Assembly: GCA_033065855.1 (NCBI GenBank)
Contig: JAVXUO010002044.1
Coordinates: 248,001-312,000 of the forward strand
Length of the DNA: 64,000 nt
Direction: 5' to 3'
Origin: Escallonia rubra
Lineage: Eukaryota > Streptophyta > Magnoliopsida > Escalloniales > Escalloniaceae
The notes beneath the pieces were generated by a model that saw nothing but the letters and a program-made list of their open reading frames with translations, had not been told where the DNA came from and did not search any database. The position numbers and the translations under genes were made by a program. Positions 43,582 through 55,714 of the stretch are shown here, one piece after another; positions within the stretch are counted from its first letter, which is position 1, and each line of letters begins with the position of its first letter.

Positions 43582-45206
43582 AAAGATAACCCTACAAAAG
43601 GGGGTGAATAGGGTTTTACGTCTACTTTAAAAAATTAACAAGTAATCACTACAAACTTAGAAAAACTATGAAGAACACTTAAAAGGCTTCAAACAACAAA
43701 CCTCAAACACAATATCTCAAATAAGCAAACTAACCAATCTCACACAAGTATAAAACAATAATGTAAAGAGAGAAGGGTTTAGAGATACTTGACGCTTGAG
43801 ATTTAGATGGTTCGACTTGAATTACCCTCAAGCCTACGTCCACCCCTTCAAGGAAGTCCCTTGAAGGCCCTAGAATCCACTAGTATTATCTTTCTTATGG
43901 GTCAAGATTGAACATCTTACAATCCCTTGATGCTATACCCACATCAAGAACAAGCTTTGACAATCCCAAAGCTTGACAACCCCAAGCTTTGATACAAGAA
44001 ACTTTAGATGAAGAATTGTGTACAAAGATTCACTCTCAAGAAGTAGATGAGTACAAGTTTAAGCTCTAGAACAAGAGAGATAAGTGTATGATGACTTATG
44101 AAAGTGTATATCTTTCAAATGTAAGCTCACAATAAATGCTCTCTTGAATTGGATGAGAAAACAATCAAAACCAAGAGAGATTGAACAAATGCTTTGATCT
44201 TTGAGTATATGCAAGATAAGAGAGTTTTGAATGCAATTGATGAATCAAAACTATGCCCAAGATGAGTTTATATAGGTGTGGGAATTAATATGACCGTTTG
44301 GATTTAGGTAGGGCATTTATCGCGCCAAACGGTAAACACAGTCGACTGCATTGCACCATTGCAGTTGACTGTATTCCCAAAGTAGGTTAATTGGTCACAT
44401 TTTATTCATGAAATGGGTTGGATTGGTATTAGTCTGGATACGAGAAAATCATTTTATTAGACCGAATGTCCTTATTCGATCTAATAAGTACCTTATGTTA
44501 GAAATGAGAAATTATATGGCTCGGATCTTTAGTATTCTCTTATTTATTACATGTTCGAACAATCCAAAATTCAGTTATTTCAACTACATCAAATGATCTT
44601 TCAAATTGGTCGGAATTATTCGCAATAAGATATTGGCTACAATTGAAAAGGTCTTATCAATAAAATTTCCATTTATCCGCGATCTAGGCATAGGTACCAA
44701 TCCATTCCATCCACACCAGAATAAATAGAGTTTTCCGAAAAAACCTGCTAGTGCCAATTACAGTCGACTGTAATAGGCTACTGGAAGTCATTGCAGTCAA
44801 CTGCATTGGAATGCAGTTGACTGTAATACCTCACTGCCCAACATGCAATCGACTGCATTCCTGAAAATGCAGTTTTCCCAGTTTTCAAAGAATGAAGAAG
44901 TTTATGCATGCAAGGGAAACCTATGGGCAAATTCTAGGTCACAATCATCGATAGGATCAACTATCTATGTCTAGTTACAAAGAAAGGAAAAAAAAAGCAA
45001 TTGTAAAAATCAATCGAAGTATTCCATCTTTGATGCGTTCCGTTGAGTGTCTTTGATCGATTTGCTCGTCTAATTGTCCGTTTGCATGAGTATGAGATTG
45101 TACCTATTGCTTCATCAACTCAATACATGTTAGACAACATAATCATCAATGTTAGTTATCATCAAAATCAAATATTATCCTTGGTTAAATAATCGTAGGG
45201 TTAACA
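43573..45206 (-). repeat. SIRE 5' LTR with plastid DNA insert
   Basis: Bounded by TGAAACC at 43573 and GGTTAACA at 45206, 1634 bp. It is about 340 bp longer than the solo copy at 45444-46733, and the excess is the plastid segment at 44385-44738. It contains CAGTCGACTG palindromes (for example about 44340 and 44762). Confidence 0.88.
44385..44738. other. Chimeric nuclear plastid DNA (ycf1 and ycf3 pieces)
   Basis: Plus strand 44385-44554 encodes [30 protein letters not shown] and [13 protein letters not shown], matching the N-terminal membrane part of plastid Ycf1. Minus strand 44691-44608 encodes [20 protein letters not shown] and ILLRIIPT, the first exon of plastid Ycf3, and 44692-44738 looks like its leader. 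A 54-bp piece between them (44555-44607) is unassigned. The two genes are far apart in normal plastomes, so fragments were joined before or during insertion. It interrupts the SIRE LTR. Confidence 0.9.
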
Positions 45207-45443
45207 ATGACTAAGGGATTTCCTTTTGCAATTCTACTGCCCTAGACCTCTAAAAAAAAGGCCATCTGGTTGCCATAAAAAGAACAATTAGTTTAAGCAA
45301 GAATCCATCCCCCCTCCCCCCCCCCCCTCTGGGCGAAAGACTGCGCTTTCTGTGAGAGCTAGATTACAAAGAAAGAGAAGAAGACTATAAAATTTATTTG
45401 TGTCTATTAGCCGTCCATTGCACCGCATCATGGATAACTAAGA
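45207..45443. other. Short unassigned DNA between SIRE element and solo LTR
   Basis: 237 bp with a long C run (about 45310-45332) and no frame. The expected target duplication of the SIRE element would start at 45207 (ATGAC); its partner is outside the window. Confidence 0.5.
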
Positions 45444-46733
45444 TGTTAACCCTACGGTTATTTAACCTAGGATTATATTTGATTTTGATGATAACTAACA
45501 TTGATGATTATGCTGTCTAACATGTATTGAGTTGATGAAGCAATAGGAACAATCTCATACTCATGCAAACGGATTATTAGACGAGCAACACGATCAAAGA
45601 CTCTCAACGGAACGCATCAAAGAGGGAATTCGTCGATTAAAGTTTTCATGCTTTTAATTCTGTCTTTGTAAACTAGACATAGAGAGATGATCGTTACGAT
45701 GACTGTATACCTAGAACTTGCCCATAGGTTTCCCTTGCATGCATAAAAGTTTTTCAAGCTTTAAAAACAAGAAAACTGCATTTTCAGGAATGCAGTCGAC
45801 TGCATTTTCAGGAATGCAGTCGACTGCAAGTTGGGCAGTAGGGTATTACAGTCGACTGCATTGGAATGCAGTCGGCTGTAATACTTCCAGTAGCCTATTA
45901 CAGTCGACTGCAATGGATTACAGTCAACTGCAAGTTTGAAATTTGAATTTCCAACGGCTACTTTTGGGTTACAGTCGACTGCAATGGTGCATTGCAGTCG
46001 ACTGCATTTACCGTTTGGCTCATTTAATGCCCTACCTAACTTCAAACGGTCATATTTATTCCCACCTCTATAAATACTCTTCTTGCGCATTGTTTTCATT
46101 CATCAATTGCATTCAAAGCTCTCCTATCTTTCATATTCTCAAAGATCAAAGCAATTGTTCAAATCTCTCTTGTTTTCATTGATTTCTCATCCTTTTCTAG
46201 AGAGCATTTATTGTGAGCTTACATTAGAGAGAGATACACTTTCATAAGTCATCATACACTCATCTCTCTTGTTCTAGTACTTCAACTTGTACTCATCTAC
46301 TTATTGAGAGTGAAATCTTGTACACATTTCTTCATTGAAAGGTTCTTGTATCAAAGCTTGGGGTTGTCAAGCTTTGGAGCTTTGAGTTTGTCAAAGCTTG
46401 TTCTTGATGTGGGCATAGCATCAAGGGATTGTAAGAGGTTCGAGCTTGACCCGTAAGGAAGATCATACTAGTGGATTCTAGGGCCTTTCAAGGGACTTCC
46501 TTGAAGGGGTGGACGTAGGCTTGTGGGTATATCAAGCCGAACCATTTAATTCTCCTTGTCAAGTATCTCTAAACTCTTCTCTCTTTACTTTATCATTTTA
46601 CATTTGTGTTGAGATTGGTTGTTTATTTATTTGAGTTATTGAGATTGAGGTTTGTTGGTTGTTAATTTTTAAAGTAGTCTTAAAACCCTATTCACCCCCC
46701 CCCCCCACCTCTAGGGTTATTTTATTGGTTTCA
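45444..46733 (+). mobile_element. Solo SIRE LTR, opposite orientation
   Basis: Starts TGTTAACCCTACGG at 45444 and ends ATTGGTTTCA at 46733, with a perfect 5-bp duplication TAAGA (45439-45443, 46734-46738). The 1290-bp sequence matches the reverse complement of 43573-45206 without its plastid insert. No internal region, so it is a recombination product. Confidence 0.93.
45785..46015. repeat. CAGTCGACTG palindrome cluster in SIRE LTR
   Basis: About nine copies of GCAGTCGACTGCA or close variants lie within 230 bp. The same word occurs in the other LTR and in the 38386-38462 spacer. Confidence 0.9.
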
Positions 46734-46738
46734 TAAGA

Positions 46739-47943
46739 GTCGACTATCAAACTGTCTAGGCCAAGAGGAACGGTTCTTCTTCTTCTTTTGCATCTTTTAG
46801 ATTAGATTAGAAATACTTTATTTTAGACTTCCTCCCCATGGCCGAGGTTTTGGTTTGTAAAGAAATCAAAGAGCATCTCAAATCCTGCCACTACTAGAAT
46901 TATGATAAGAAAAAAATTATGTTAGAACTAGAATTCTGTTAGGATTAGACTTGTCTCGATGAGAATCCCAAAGCAACTAGTAGAGTTAGCAAAGAAGAAT
47001 TCTAAAAGCATTCGACTAGAAAGTTGAATTAAGTCTCTGAGAAACTGTAGACCGACAGGTCGGTCACCTCCCTTAGACTCAATGAGAACTACGTGGTTTT
47101 CATCCTTATTAGTCCGATTAGGTGCGTAAGGCTCCTGACCTTAGTTTGTTGAGTTCAAACAAAATTTATATTTGGCTTAGTTTTTTTTTTTTTTTGTTTT
47201 TTGCCTTTGATTGTGTTTTTGTTAAATTTGGTTTTGGGGTAGATATTAGAAAAATCACTTAAAACAAAGTCAAAGACCGCTAGGGAATGATACCTAAAAA
47301 CCTCCCGTCACATAACTCAATACCCGAATCCGAATCTCCGATTTCGTAAGTTAGAAGCTTTAGTTGGACAATCTAGATGGAAGCTTAAAGTTTCCTTATT
47401 CTCCTTTGCTAGTCATTTGTTAACTTGAAAAATAAGATGCCAACTTTAGACCTTTGGCCTTCTTTTGAGCCGGTTGGTCATAGTGACGTCTTTTTAGGGA
47501 CAAAATTAAAAGGACTAGGCTAAAAATATATATATATATATATATTCAGTTTTTATCATTCTCTGTGTAAGAATTTTTTTCTTCATGTGCACATACATTT
47601 TAACGTGTTTGTTACTCTCTTTTTAGAGACGCATACACGGATGTTGTCCCAGCCCTCGAGCTTTTTAGTGCAAGGCAATTTTCCAGGGAGTGACCTTTAC
47701 CAGAGTCTGAATCAACCACACACCTCTACTGGTTTGGGGATTTCCCTTTAATAGAGAGAACCCTTTGATTTTAAGGTGTATAGGCTGGAAAACCGGCCGG
47801 TACACCACGAAATCGACCTATACTTTTGATAAAGATGGAATCATCAAACATGTGCCTGGTGAATTAGACCATTGCATCTTAAAGGGTGAACTAGACAGTT
47901 CATCAGGGACACTTTTAAAGACTGTTTAAAACTGGCAGGTGAA

Positions 47944-47989
<46 letters not shown>

Positions 47990-49431
47990 ATCTTTCCTTA
48001 GGATTCGAGTTAACTAAATATTTTGTTTCTCCGGTAAGTCTAGGACAATAGCGTTAGCAAGTCGAGAGTATGCATAAGTTTTTCAAGCAAGAGATAATTG
48101 CGCGCTTTTATACTAGCTGAATTGACCAATCACTTCCAGAAATTACAAATATAGATGATTTCGAGTTTAAGTCTAGTGGTTTATCTCGTTTACACTTCCT
48201 TTCTACGCTTGGGGTGATGATCATTGTCTTTTTAAACTCTGAAGTTAAAATTTCAGTTTTTTAGAAATTGTGTGTCACAAATCTAATAGAAGAATTTGGT
48301 TCGGATGTTAGACACTTGAGCAAGAATTGAAGAGACTGTCAAGAGGATGCCGTGACCTTTTTTCTTGGCCAATCCCTCACAACCATCAATCATCATCAGA
48401 AGCAAGCCAATATCTAAGGTAATGGGGCGTTACAATAATGTCAAAACTTTCTCTTGCCCTAAGCTAGCTCACTCTCTCATAGCACAGACCATTTATATTG
48501 AAAAAAAATCCCGCTAGGCTGAAAACTTTGAAAATCGCGGTCTAGGAAAAGTTATGGCACAAAACAAATTGAAAAAAAAACTTTATGAGAGTGTATATTT
48601 GAGTATGTCTACCTCAGAACAAGCATTTCCAGCACTTTGAGGCCATTGTTTAGCCACCACATATTATCTCCGTTACCCTGTGGTTGGATTTTGATTCTTT
48701 TGCTTGACTGTGATGTAATTATTCGTAATACTTGAGTTTCCTTCATGTCTATCTTTATCTTCTTTTGAAACTTCAATGTTTTAATAGCTCTTTGAAACTC
48801 TCTTTTGGCTTCCCCTGATAGTAGCGTGAATACTCGTGTAAAAGGATAGGATTATTTTTTTATTCGAGTAAAACGTTGTCCACCAACTTAATTTGGCTCA
48901 CAGTTAGCCAAAGAAGACGTCAAACTTAAAGCACGGCATTACACACCAAGCGTGACAACTCTGTTGTTACTCCATTCAAGATGATAATGCATGTTAGATG
49001 CATATAAAGTGCCGACACATTTCTCCTCGTCTTCTCTTTTACCCTTTAAACCTCCAAGCATTAGGTATTAACACAGCCATCCCACACCTATTCAGATCCA
49101 ACTGCCTTTGATTTCAAATTAATGAGTTATCCAAGTGAAGCCTTGTATCTCTTGCACCAAATTCAGTTAGTAATGAATACATCATTTTTCCAGTTTTTTG
49201 CATTAGCTCCACTCGCATCAACAGTCGCCTGCAGACATCAACTTACACAAGTTAAATGAATTCTTTGAGCAGTGATTGTAATCGCGTGGGATTGATTTAT
49301 TAGAGTGTTGAGTACACAAAATGTTCATGGAGCATCAGCCAACAGTCATGTAATCAGCATTCCTTTAGTTTCAAATCACAACTCACAACAGACCAGTAGA
49401 GCGTTTAATACATTGCAGCATTCTGTCCAGG
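46739..49431. other. Unassigned low-copy-looking DNA
   Basis: AT-rich sequence with no convincing gene on either strand. TA microsatellites lie at 47528-47546 and 47946-47987. It is the original insertion target of the solo SIRE LTR. I recognise no element ends here. Confidence 0.5.
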
Positions 49432-49703
49432 TTAACCCTCAAGATCTCCCGGTGAAACAGGTAGGGATTTGGTGTCTGGTGACTGTGTGTAGGATATTGA
49501 TATGAGCTTTGACCTATAATTTTCGTCTCTGTCGCCATTTGTACCTTCAATCACATTGTCAAACTTTTCCGGTAGGAGTCCTGGAGCAGGATCCTTATCC
49601 GGTAAGCGATACGAGATAGCAATTAGGGACTCCCGAGTCAAGTCCTCCGCAGGCTTCTCTCCGGCCTCTTTCTTATCCATATAATGACAACTACCTGTCC
49701 TGC
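49432..49703 (-). CDS. Probable terminal exon of an unrecognised host gene
   Basis: The minus strand has a good acceptor (TTTGTTATTTGCAG) at about 49704, then an open frame of about 90 residues to a TAA at 49432. It is hydrophilic and acidic: MDKKEAGEKPAEDLTRES, LIAISYRLPDKDPAPG, then DENYRSKLISISYTQSPD. The SLIAISY and KLISISY phrases form an internal repeat. The composition is unlike the transposons around it. I do not recognise the family. Upstream exons on the minus strand between 49704 and 55110 are likely, but I could not fix them. Confidence 0.45.
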
Positions 49704-52700
49704 AAATAACAAAAAGGTCAATTAAAGGATAGGACATCAACAGAATTAAAAACCACAACCATCAATATGAGTGGCGAAAAGTTGCACATTTTCATTTCAT
49801 GTTATTGCGCTTATGACATTTGTGTTTGTCACTTCCAGATCACAATGTTAATGTCAACTAAACAAAATCAAGGGAAGATATCTAACAGTAAAAAATAGCA
49901 ATCATCACCAGAGTTGATCAATCATAGAGTGAGTAAAATATGCAACAGCATCCACATAACTACCATGCACCCGATGAGAGATATCAACACCATAAAATGT
50001 GCTTCCCCTCATGTTTACGAAGAAGACACTGGCTCAAGCTTCATATTCCCCCCAACTCCGTTTCTATTCCACCAAAACGGATGTTTCAACCCTGCCCGGG
50101 TAAACGCTGCCAATAAAGTAAAATGTATCTGGGATGGGTCTTCAGAATGTGCTTCAGTCAAGAAATGGAAAATGTCATCTTGTTTAGTATTGAGCTTATC
50201 TGTTCCAAACGTGAGAGTAACTGTGTTCATATAGTAGAGTGATAAGCCCCATTATAGGTGTACACCGTGTTCATTCTTCTAAAATAAAATAAGGCAATTG
50301 TTGATTATCCCAAAACCGGTGACTTTCCTCTGTAGACACAAACAATGGAGTTGAAAATGGGGGGACCATTAGTTGTGGTAATGGAGAGTGGCATGAAGGA
50401 GCACAAAGCAAAATAAACCTTCTAAGATTACCAGGATCCCACCAAGCTCCTTCTTTTACTCCTGCACATTTATAAGTGGAAAAAAGACTTTCAACAATAT
50501 GAGAACAAGAAAAGACCAAAAGAAGATGGGACGGAAGGATGTCATAACGAATGAGTGCCCATATGATGTTCCTCTCTCTTTGGGTTCACCAATAAAAAGA
50601 ACTCCACCACGTCTACCACAGCCTTAGCAACAAGCCAAAAACATAAACCTACAAGAGACACCGAAGGTCTAGTTGACAAATGCCAACCATATTTGTCAGA
50701 AAACGACATGAATGCAGTTTGCCCAAGTAGTGCAACAACCAACCTCTGCTATCAGATAGAAGCATGCATGTGGCCGACCCACGGTTTGCCTCCAACCAAC
50801 TAAAAGAAGTATGCTAAATGGAAGACTACACCAAAGAGGATTTTGTTTGTAGTGCAAAGACTTCTATGTGAAATACAATCAGGCGGATTGCAACTAAGCT
50901 TGTTAGCCTTCCATGCAAACAAAATCCAAGGGTTAACCATCTCATCTACCAAGCATACAAGCATAAGGAGAAGCCATCTCTCATAAAAGCATTCTTCGAA
51001 TCTTCTAAAAGTGTAAGATAAGATCTTGCCAGAATTGCCACCATGCAATGTGATGTATATATTACTCCCTTGTATTGGATCAAAAAAATTCCACTCCTCT
51101 CACCTTAACTCGATCAAAGAGGTTCCCTCAGCTCTTGTAAATTACATGTAGCTATCTAATAATCCCATACAGGACGATTCATCACAGTATAACTCTCAGA
51201 AAAACCCAGGCTTCATAATAAAAAAACATTCAAACACCGAGATCGGCGTCAAAGGATTTCTGCTCAACATGTCAATTTTAGACATCTCCAATACTTTGTT
51301 GCTCGATGATAACGATTTACATACGGTCTCGTAAAAGACCAAAATTGTAGACTTAAAAGGCTTAATGCAGAACCAATATTTTCACTTGATAACAATAATA
51401 AGCTCTGGAATTTTCATATTCTGTTTTATCTGTAGAGACTAGGTTCATTTGGTTATGTTGTTTACTTATGTCAAGGGTTTTGGCAGTTTTAATTATATAC
51501 TCCTTGTCCAAGTAGTAATTGGAGTATAGTAGTAGGGGCAGAAGGGGTAGTAATAAATTCTACAGCCTATGCTAATCCGCGCACATCAAACCCTTCCCAG
51601 ACCCCGCAGTCGCAAGAGCCTTGTGCACTCATCTAGCACTTTTTTTATATATGCTTCCAGGCATACACACAAGTGTGTTTTTCCCAGTCTAAATCAAGGA
51701 GAGTACTCGTGCTGTGGACATGACTACATGGCATCTAAGCACCATACGATGCCAACAGGGGTAATGGAAGAACTCAACCTAAAAAGCTAGTTATACAAAG
51801 TGTGGGGGCCCATTAATTCATGAGCCCCAGAGATCTGCCCAGCCGATATGGGACCGCATTATTTGCCTATGCTGAAAGCCTTGCTTCTCTGCAAGAGGGC
51901 TACAGACCTCTCAGGCACGTAGACCAATGTTGGGACTCCTCAGGCACGTCAACTACTGTTGGAGAGAATAACCTGACACAGGACCCATAGGACTCAGTAT
52001 GTGGCGGCTCTCAAAACAATTGTTGCATACAGGTTTGACTAACACTGCAAAGTCCCAAAAAAAAAAGTTTGAGCTCTCTTAATAGAAGGAGGACTTTCAT
52101 TTCTTAACACTCAAAAAGAGAAACTGGGAAACCTGAAAGTTCCGAAATTGCAAACTTGGGTTGAAGTATCCAAGTTGGAAAAGAACTTTGGGATATCCAA
52201 ACCGTAGGTTCACCAACCTTTCCATATTGCACCTTAAAAACCAGCCTAACAGTTTAATAGAGTCACAAGAACATACCCCCTTTAAGTACCCAGATTATCC
52301 CCGATTCAACAGCCACTTTTAATCAATAACCTGTCAACCCCTCCTCTTGCATCTTAAACTTCCGTTAGATGAATTAATTGCCTCTACTAGTTTCTCTCAT
52401 TGGGTAACAAACCTCTCATTGTTTCAAATAATACAAGGTATTAAACCCTATTCATGTTCTAGATAACAGTACGATAACGTCCTAGAGTTCACAAGTGCAA
52501 CAAAATTCATCTAGTATGACATAGCTTCACAGTACCCGCAAATCATAAATTCCTAGAGGAACATTATAGGTGTCACAGACAGCGATACGTACTCGAATGT
52601 AGTAAATCATTGTTCATAATGATGTTCATTATCGCAGACATGCAAATCCTTGTACTCACTCTACCATTCTGTCCATAAATTTCATTATTTTGACAAGTAA

Positions 52701-53048
52701 GATCAGACTGCAAATACAGCGTATCTGATAGCAAAAATTTACACTTGTTTCAAAGAATAGCCGACTCTAGAATAACCCGTTTCTAGTTGAAACCAAACCA
52801 AAAGAATATACTGGATACTGCTGCAATCGATCCTCTGATCAATGCCATTTCCAAGAAGCAAGCATAACCTAAACCTAACTAATTCCTAAAGTAAACGAAT
52901 TGATGTATGTATTAGATAACTTTTATAAATTGCAAAAGACAAGGTTCCTTGTTATCAATGAAAGCAAAGTGGAACAAGTATCAACGTTCAATCAGGCTGT
53001 ACACATACTAAGAAAGTAGAGAGGCCGAAACTTTTATTTATTATTTAT
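49704..53048. other. Unassigned DNA, possibly introns of a minus-strand gene
   Basis: Several minus-strand frames of 65-82 residues (51048-50800, 50742-50542, 50519-50271, 50230-50015) have non-repetitive composition, but no clear family and no consistent splice chain. No element ends were found. Left as unknown. Confidence 0.4.
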
Positions 53049-53056
53049 GTTATACC

Positions 53057-54182
53057 CAGTGTTATTAAAAGCGCGCCTAGGCGCAAGGCGCGCCTAGGCG
53101 CAAGGCGCGCTCAGGCGCACAACCCGCGCCTCGCCTAGGCTAGGCGCAGCGTGTTCAACTAGGCGCGCGCCTTGTGAGCCTAGGCGCCCAGGCGCTAGGC
53201 GCATAGCGGGGCGGGAGGCGCGAAGCTAGGCGCCTGTTCGTCCTTGCTCCCAAAGTCTAAAATCCCCAAATCCAAATCAATTTCACTCTGCCTGCGACTG
53301 TTCGTCCTTGCTCCGGTGACCTCGTCACTCCTCATCCTTTCTCCGGTGGCCGTCGTCGCTGCCATTGCTTGTCCCCTCGCCGCCGCTGCCGACTGCTAGT
53401 TGCTCCGCTGCCTCTGTCGACGCCGTGGCGTTGCTCTTGCCGCTGCTGCTCCATGCCTCAACCCCGCTGGTCTCTCTCTCTCTCTCCCCCTCTCCCTCTC
53501 CCCCTCCCTCCTTCACTTCGTCGTCAGACTATCACTCCCTCACTTGCTCCCGGCCGTGAACAGTGAGACAATCTCTCACTTTGTATTGATTCCTGTAGAA
53601 ATTTTGGTTGTAGTGTTGTACTTGTACATACCTGCTTGCTTTTGTAGATAGCTGGAATTATAAATTACTTACACAGTTATACTTGAATAATTATCCATGT
53701 ATTTCTTGTTTTTAAGGTTAATATTGTTAAGCACAAATAGCTCTTGAATTGGGCATGGCTATAACATTCGTTTTCTTTACTGAAACGAGTGGGAATTGGA
53801 TATTCGCACACGTTGCTCGATTATGTGAGGTTCAGAAATGGGCTCATTATGCTCGATGATGAGGATGGTGGCACTATGTTCACTTAGAATTTAGTTTAGT
53901 AATTTGTTATTTTTCAGTGGATTTAAGACTTTTGTAATGTTAGAAGTTTGTTAAATTATGATGTTTTGAATTTTGAAACTTTTTCTAGTGTTTGAAACTT
54001 TGTTAATTATTATGTTCTTAATTTTTTTAAATGTAATTTTATTGTTTTAATGCACTATTATTTATTTATTTATATTTATTTTAATTTTGCGCCTCGCTTC
54101 GAAAAAGCGCGCGCCTGCACCTTGCGCCTAGGCTTCAGGGACCTTTTGCGCCTTAGGTGCGCCTGCGCCTTTAATAACACTG
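53057..54182 (+). mobile_element. Non-autonomous hAT-type element with GC-rich tips
   Basis: Termini CAGTGTTATTAAA and TTTAATAACACTG, with a perfect 8-bp duplication GTTATACC (53049-53056, 54183-54190), the hAT signature. Inside the tips are clusters of GCGCCTAGGCGC words (53070-53230 and 54090-54170). The centre has a CT microsatellite (53470-53515) and serine/proline-rich spurious frames. No transposase, 1126 bp. Confidence 0.92.
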
Positions 54183-54706
54183 GTTATACCACAACCGTAT
54201 ATATTATCCTACAATGTCGAAACATAAAAAGACCATCAACTACAAAAAGTCAAGTTGTCAAAACCATGAAGGAGGTTGAGCATCATGTAAAAGACATGTG
54301 ATTATGTGTCTGTGCGTCAGCGCACGCCGCTCTGTAAATGAAGAAACAAACCCAAAGGCATAAACTGAAAACAAGGTACCAAAAATTTAAACAACAAAAT
54401 CTTCTAGTAAGCAACTTGCAAACTAACAGCAACATATATACTTGACACCAAAGTGCATCCAAGAAAAAAGTTTGACCTAACTTCTTCACAACCAATAAGA
54501 CATACTCATCATAGATTCAGTAGCGGAAGTCTAAATCCCGACTCTATTATGCTTTTTCACGCCTTATATTATATCCCGCTCAAAATACATTAGTGACAAG
54601 ATATCAAACTTTGGCGATGAACAAAGAGCAGACAAGCATACGAAAGCGTAAACTTGTGGTGAATCTTTCGCAAATATGGAGTAAATGACATATAATCCGT
54701 CAAGGA

Positions 54707-54828
54707 GAAACCACAATCACATGGATCTAACAACCCAGATAGAAGTGAATCAACGGCAAGCTAAACAGAAACCACAATCACATGGATCTAACAACCCAGA
54801 TAGAAGTGAATCAACGGCAAGCTAAACC
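54707..54828. repeat. 61-bp perfect or near-perfect tandem duplication
   Basis: GAAACCACAATCACATGGAT starts at 54707 and again at 54768. The two units look identical to the end of CTAAAC. Confidence 0.95.
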
Positions 54829-54852
54829 CAAGATGCAAAAGTAAACAAAATT

Positions 54853-55106
54853 ACGATTCTGCCATCAAGTACGGAGGAACATGCTGAAGTCCATACTTCA
54901 CATAGTTATTTCTTCGATAAAATTGAAGTTTGAAGGGTATGTATAGCTCACCTTTTGTTGTTGGTGTGTCTGGTCTGAAGTTGTAAATCCTCTCAGGTCA
55001 GGCCTTTTTCTTGCTTGCAAAGGGACAACAGAGTCTTCAAAATAAGATGATTGGTCAACTGGGGTTACGCTAACTATTTCAAAATCTCTATATATAGGCG
55101 GTTAGT
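54853..55106 (-). CDS. Possible exons of an unrecognised minus-strand gene
   Basis: The minus strand from about 55095 to 54952 reads DFEIVSVTPVDQSSYFEDS, then VVPLQARKRPDLRGFTT, and ends at AAAAG|GTGAGC, a good splice donor. About 20 bp further, in another frame, FYRRNNYVKYGLQHVPPYLM runs to a stop at 54853. Both look protein-like rather than repeat-derived, but I cannot place them in a family or join them. They could be 5' exons of the gene ending at 49432. Confidence 0.3.
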
Positions 55107-55359
55107 TCCCCCATGTTGCGCGTGCCGCAATCGCCAGCACTCCCCGGCAGGGATATTGTTCTTTATTTCGAGGATAGACTCAACCATTTATCTGTCCGTC
55201 CCACCCCTTTTTTTTTCTTTTTCTTTTTCTTTAGGTGCATCCTACTTAGAATAAATAGGATAATGGAACTTCCTCACCTCATTAAATTTCGGTCACATCC
55301 TAATATTTGCCCATTATATGCGAGTTGTAAGAATATTTCTTCAATCTTATATGTAGTTA

Positions 55360-55474
55360 TAATTAATAGTCGCTAAATATTTTATGTGATTTTTCATTTA
55401 ATACTTTCTTTAACAGCGTCTTTCTAGTATCACTAAATTAAAGTTACTAAAAATATTTAGCGACCATTAATTAT
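55360..55474. repeat. Small inverted-repeat (MITE-like) stem-loop
   Basis: TAATTAATAGTCGCTAAATATTTT at 55359-55382 is mirrored by TAAAAATATTTAGCGACCATTAATTA at 55448-55473, with about 65 bp between. No clear target duplication. Confidence 0.6.
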
Positions 55475-55714
55475 CGCTATTTGGGGGTAGAAGGAAAGTT
55501 CATTCAACCCGAGTAGCAGCCAAAAAAATTTATGTTGCCTTATACGTAATTCGTTTTGCAATTTTTACAGTAGTTACCACTCATGTGTGAGAAGTTACAC
55601 TTATTATCCGTTATATTTAAATCCCTATCTCAACTTTCTCCCTCCATGACCTTTGTGACCATCTAACCGTTGAAAAATTATAAAATCTACAAAATGTCAA
55701 CTTTGTAGTAAAAT

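Larger units (their letters stand above)
26523..45206 (-). mobile_element. Ty1/copia LTR retrotransposon, SIRE/Maximus type, left end off window
   Basis: A fossil minus-strand element: 5' LTR 43573-45206, tRNA-Met-type primer-binding site 43559-43571, gag 43581-41747, pol 41419-38680, an env-like frame 28532-27323, a polypurine tract at 26777-26793 and a 3' LTR piece at 26523-26776. The LTR edges read TGTTAACCCTACG on the minus strand. Gag of the FNGTNYSVWKVKM type, the env-like extra frame and the LTR length fit the SIRE lineage. It is broken by several changes, by the MULE at 28664 and by the gypsy element in its 3' LTR. Confidence 0.88.

Noticed and set aside
53325-53651. Ser/Pro/Leu-rich frames in the hAT element
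   Set aside because: Low-complexity translations of CT and CCG runs, open in all three frames.
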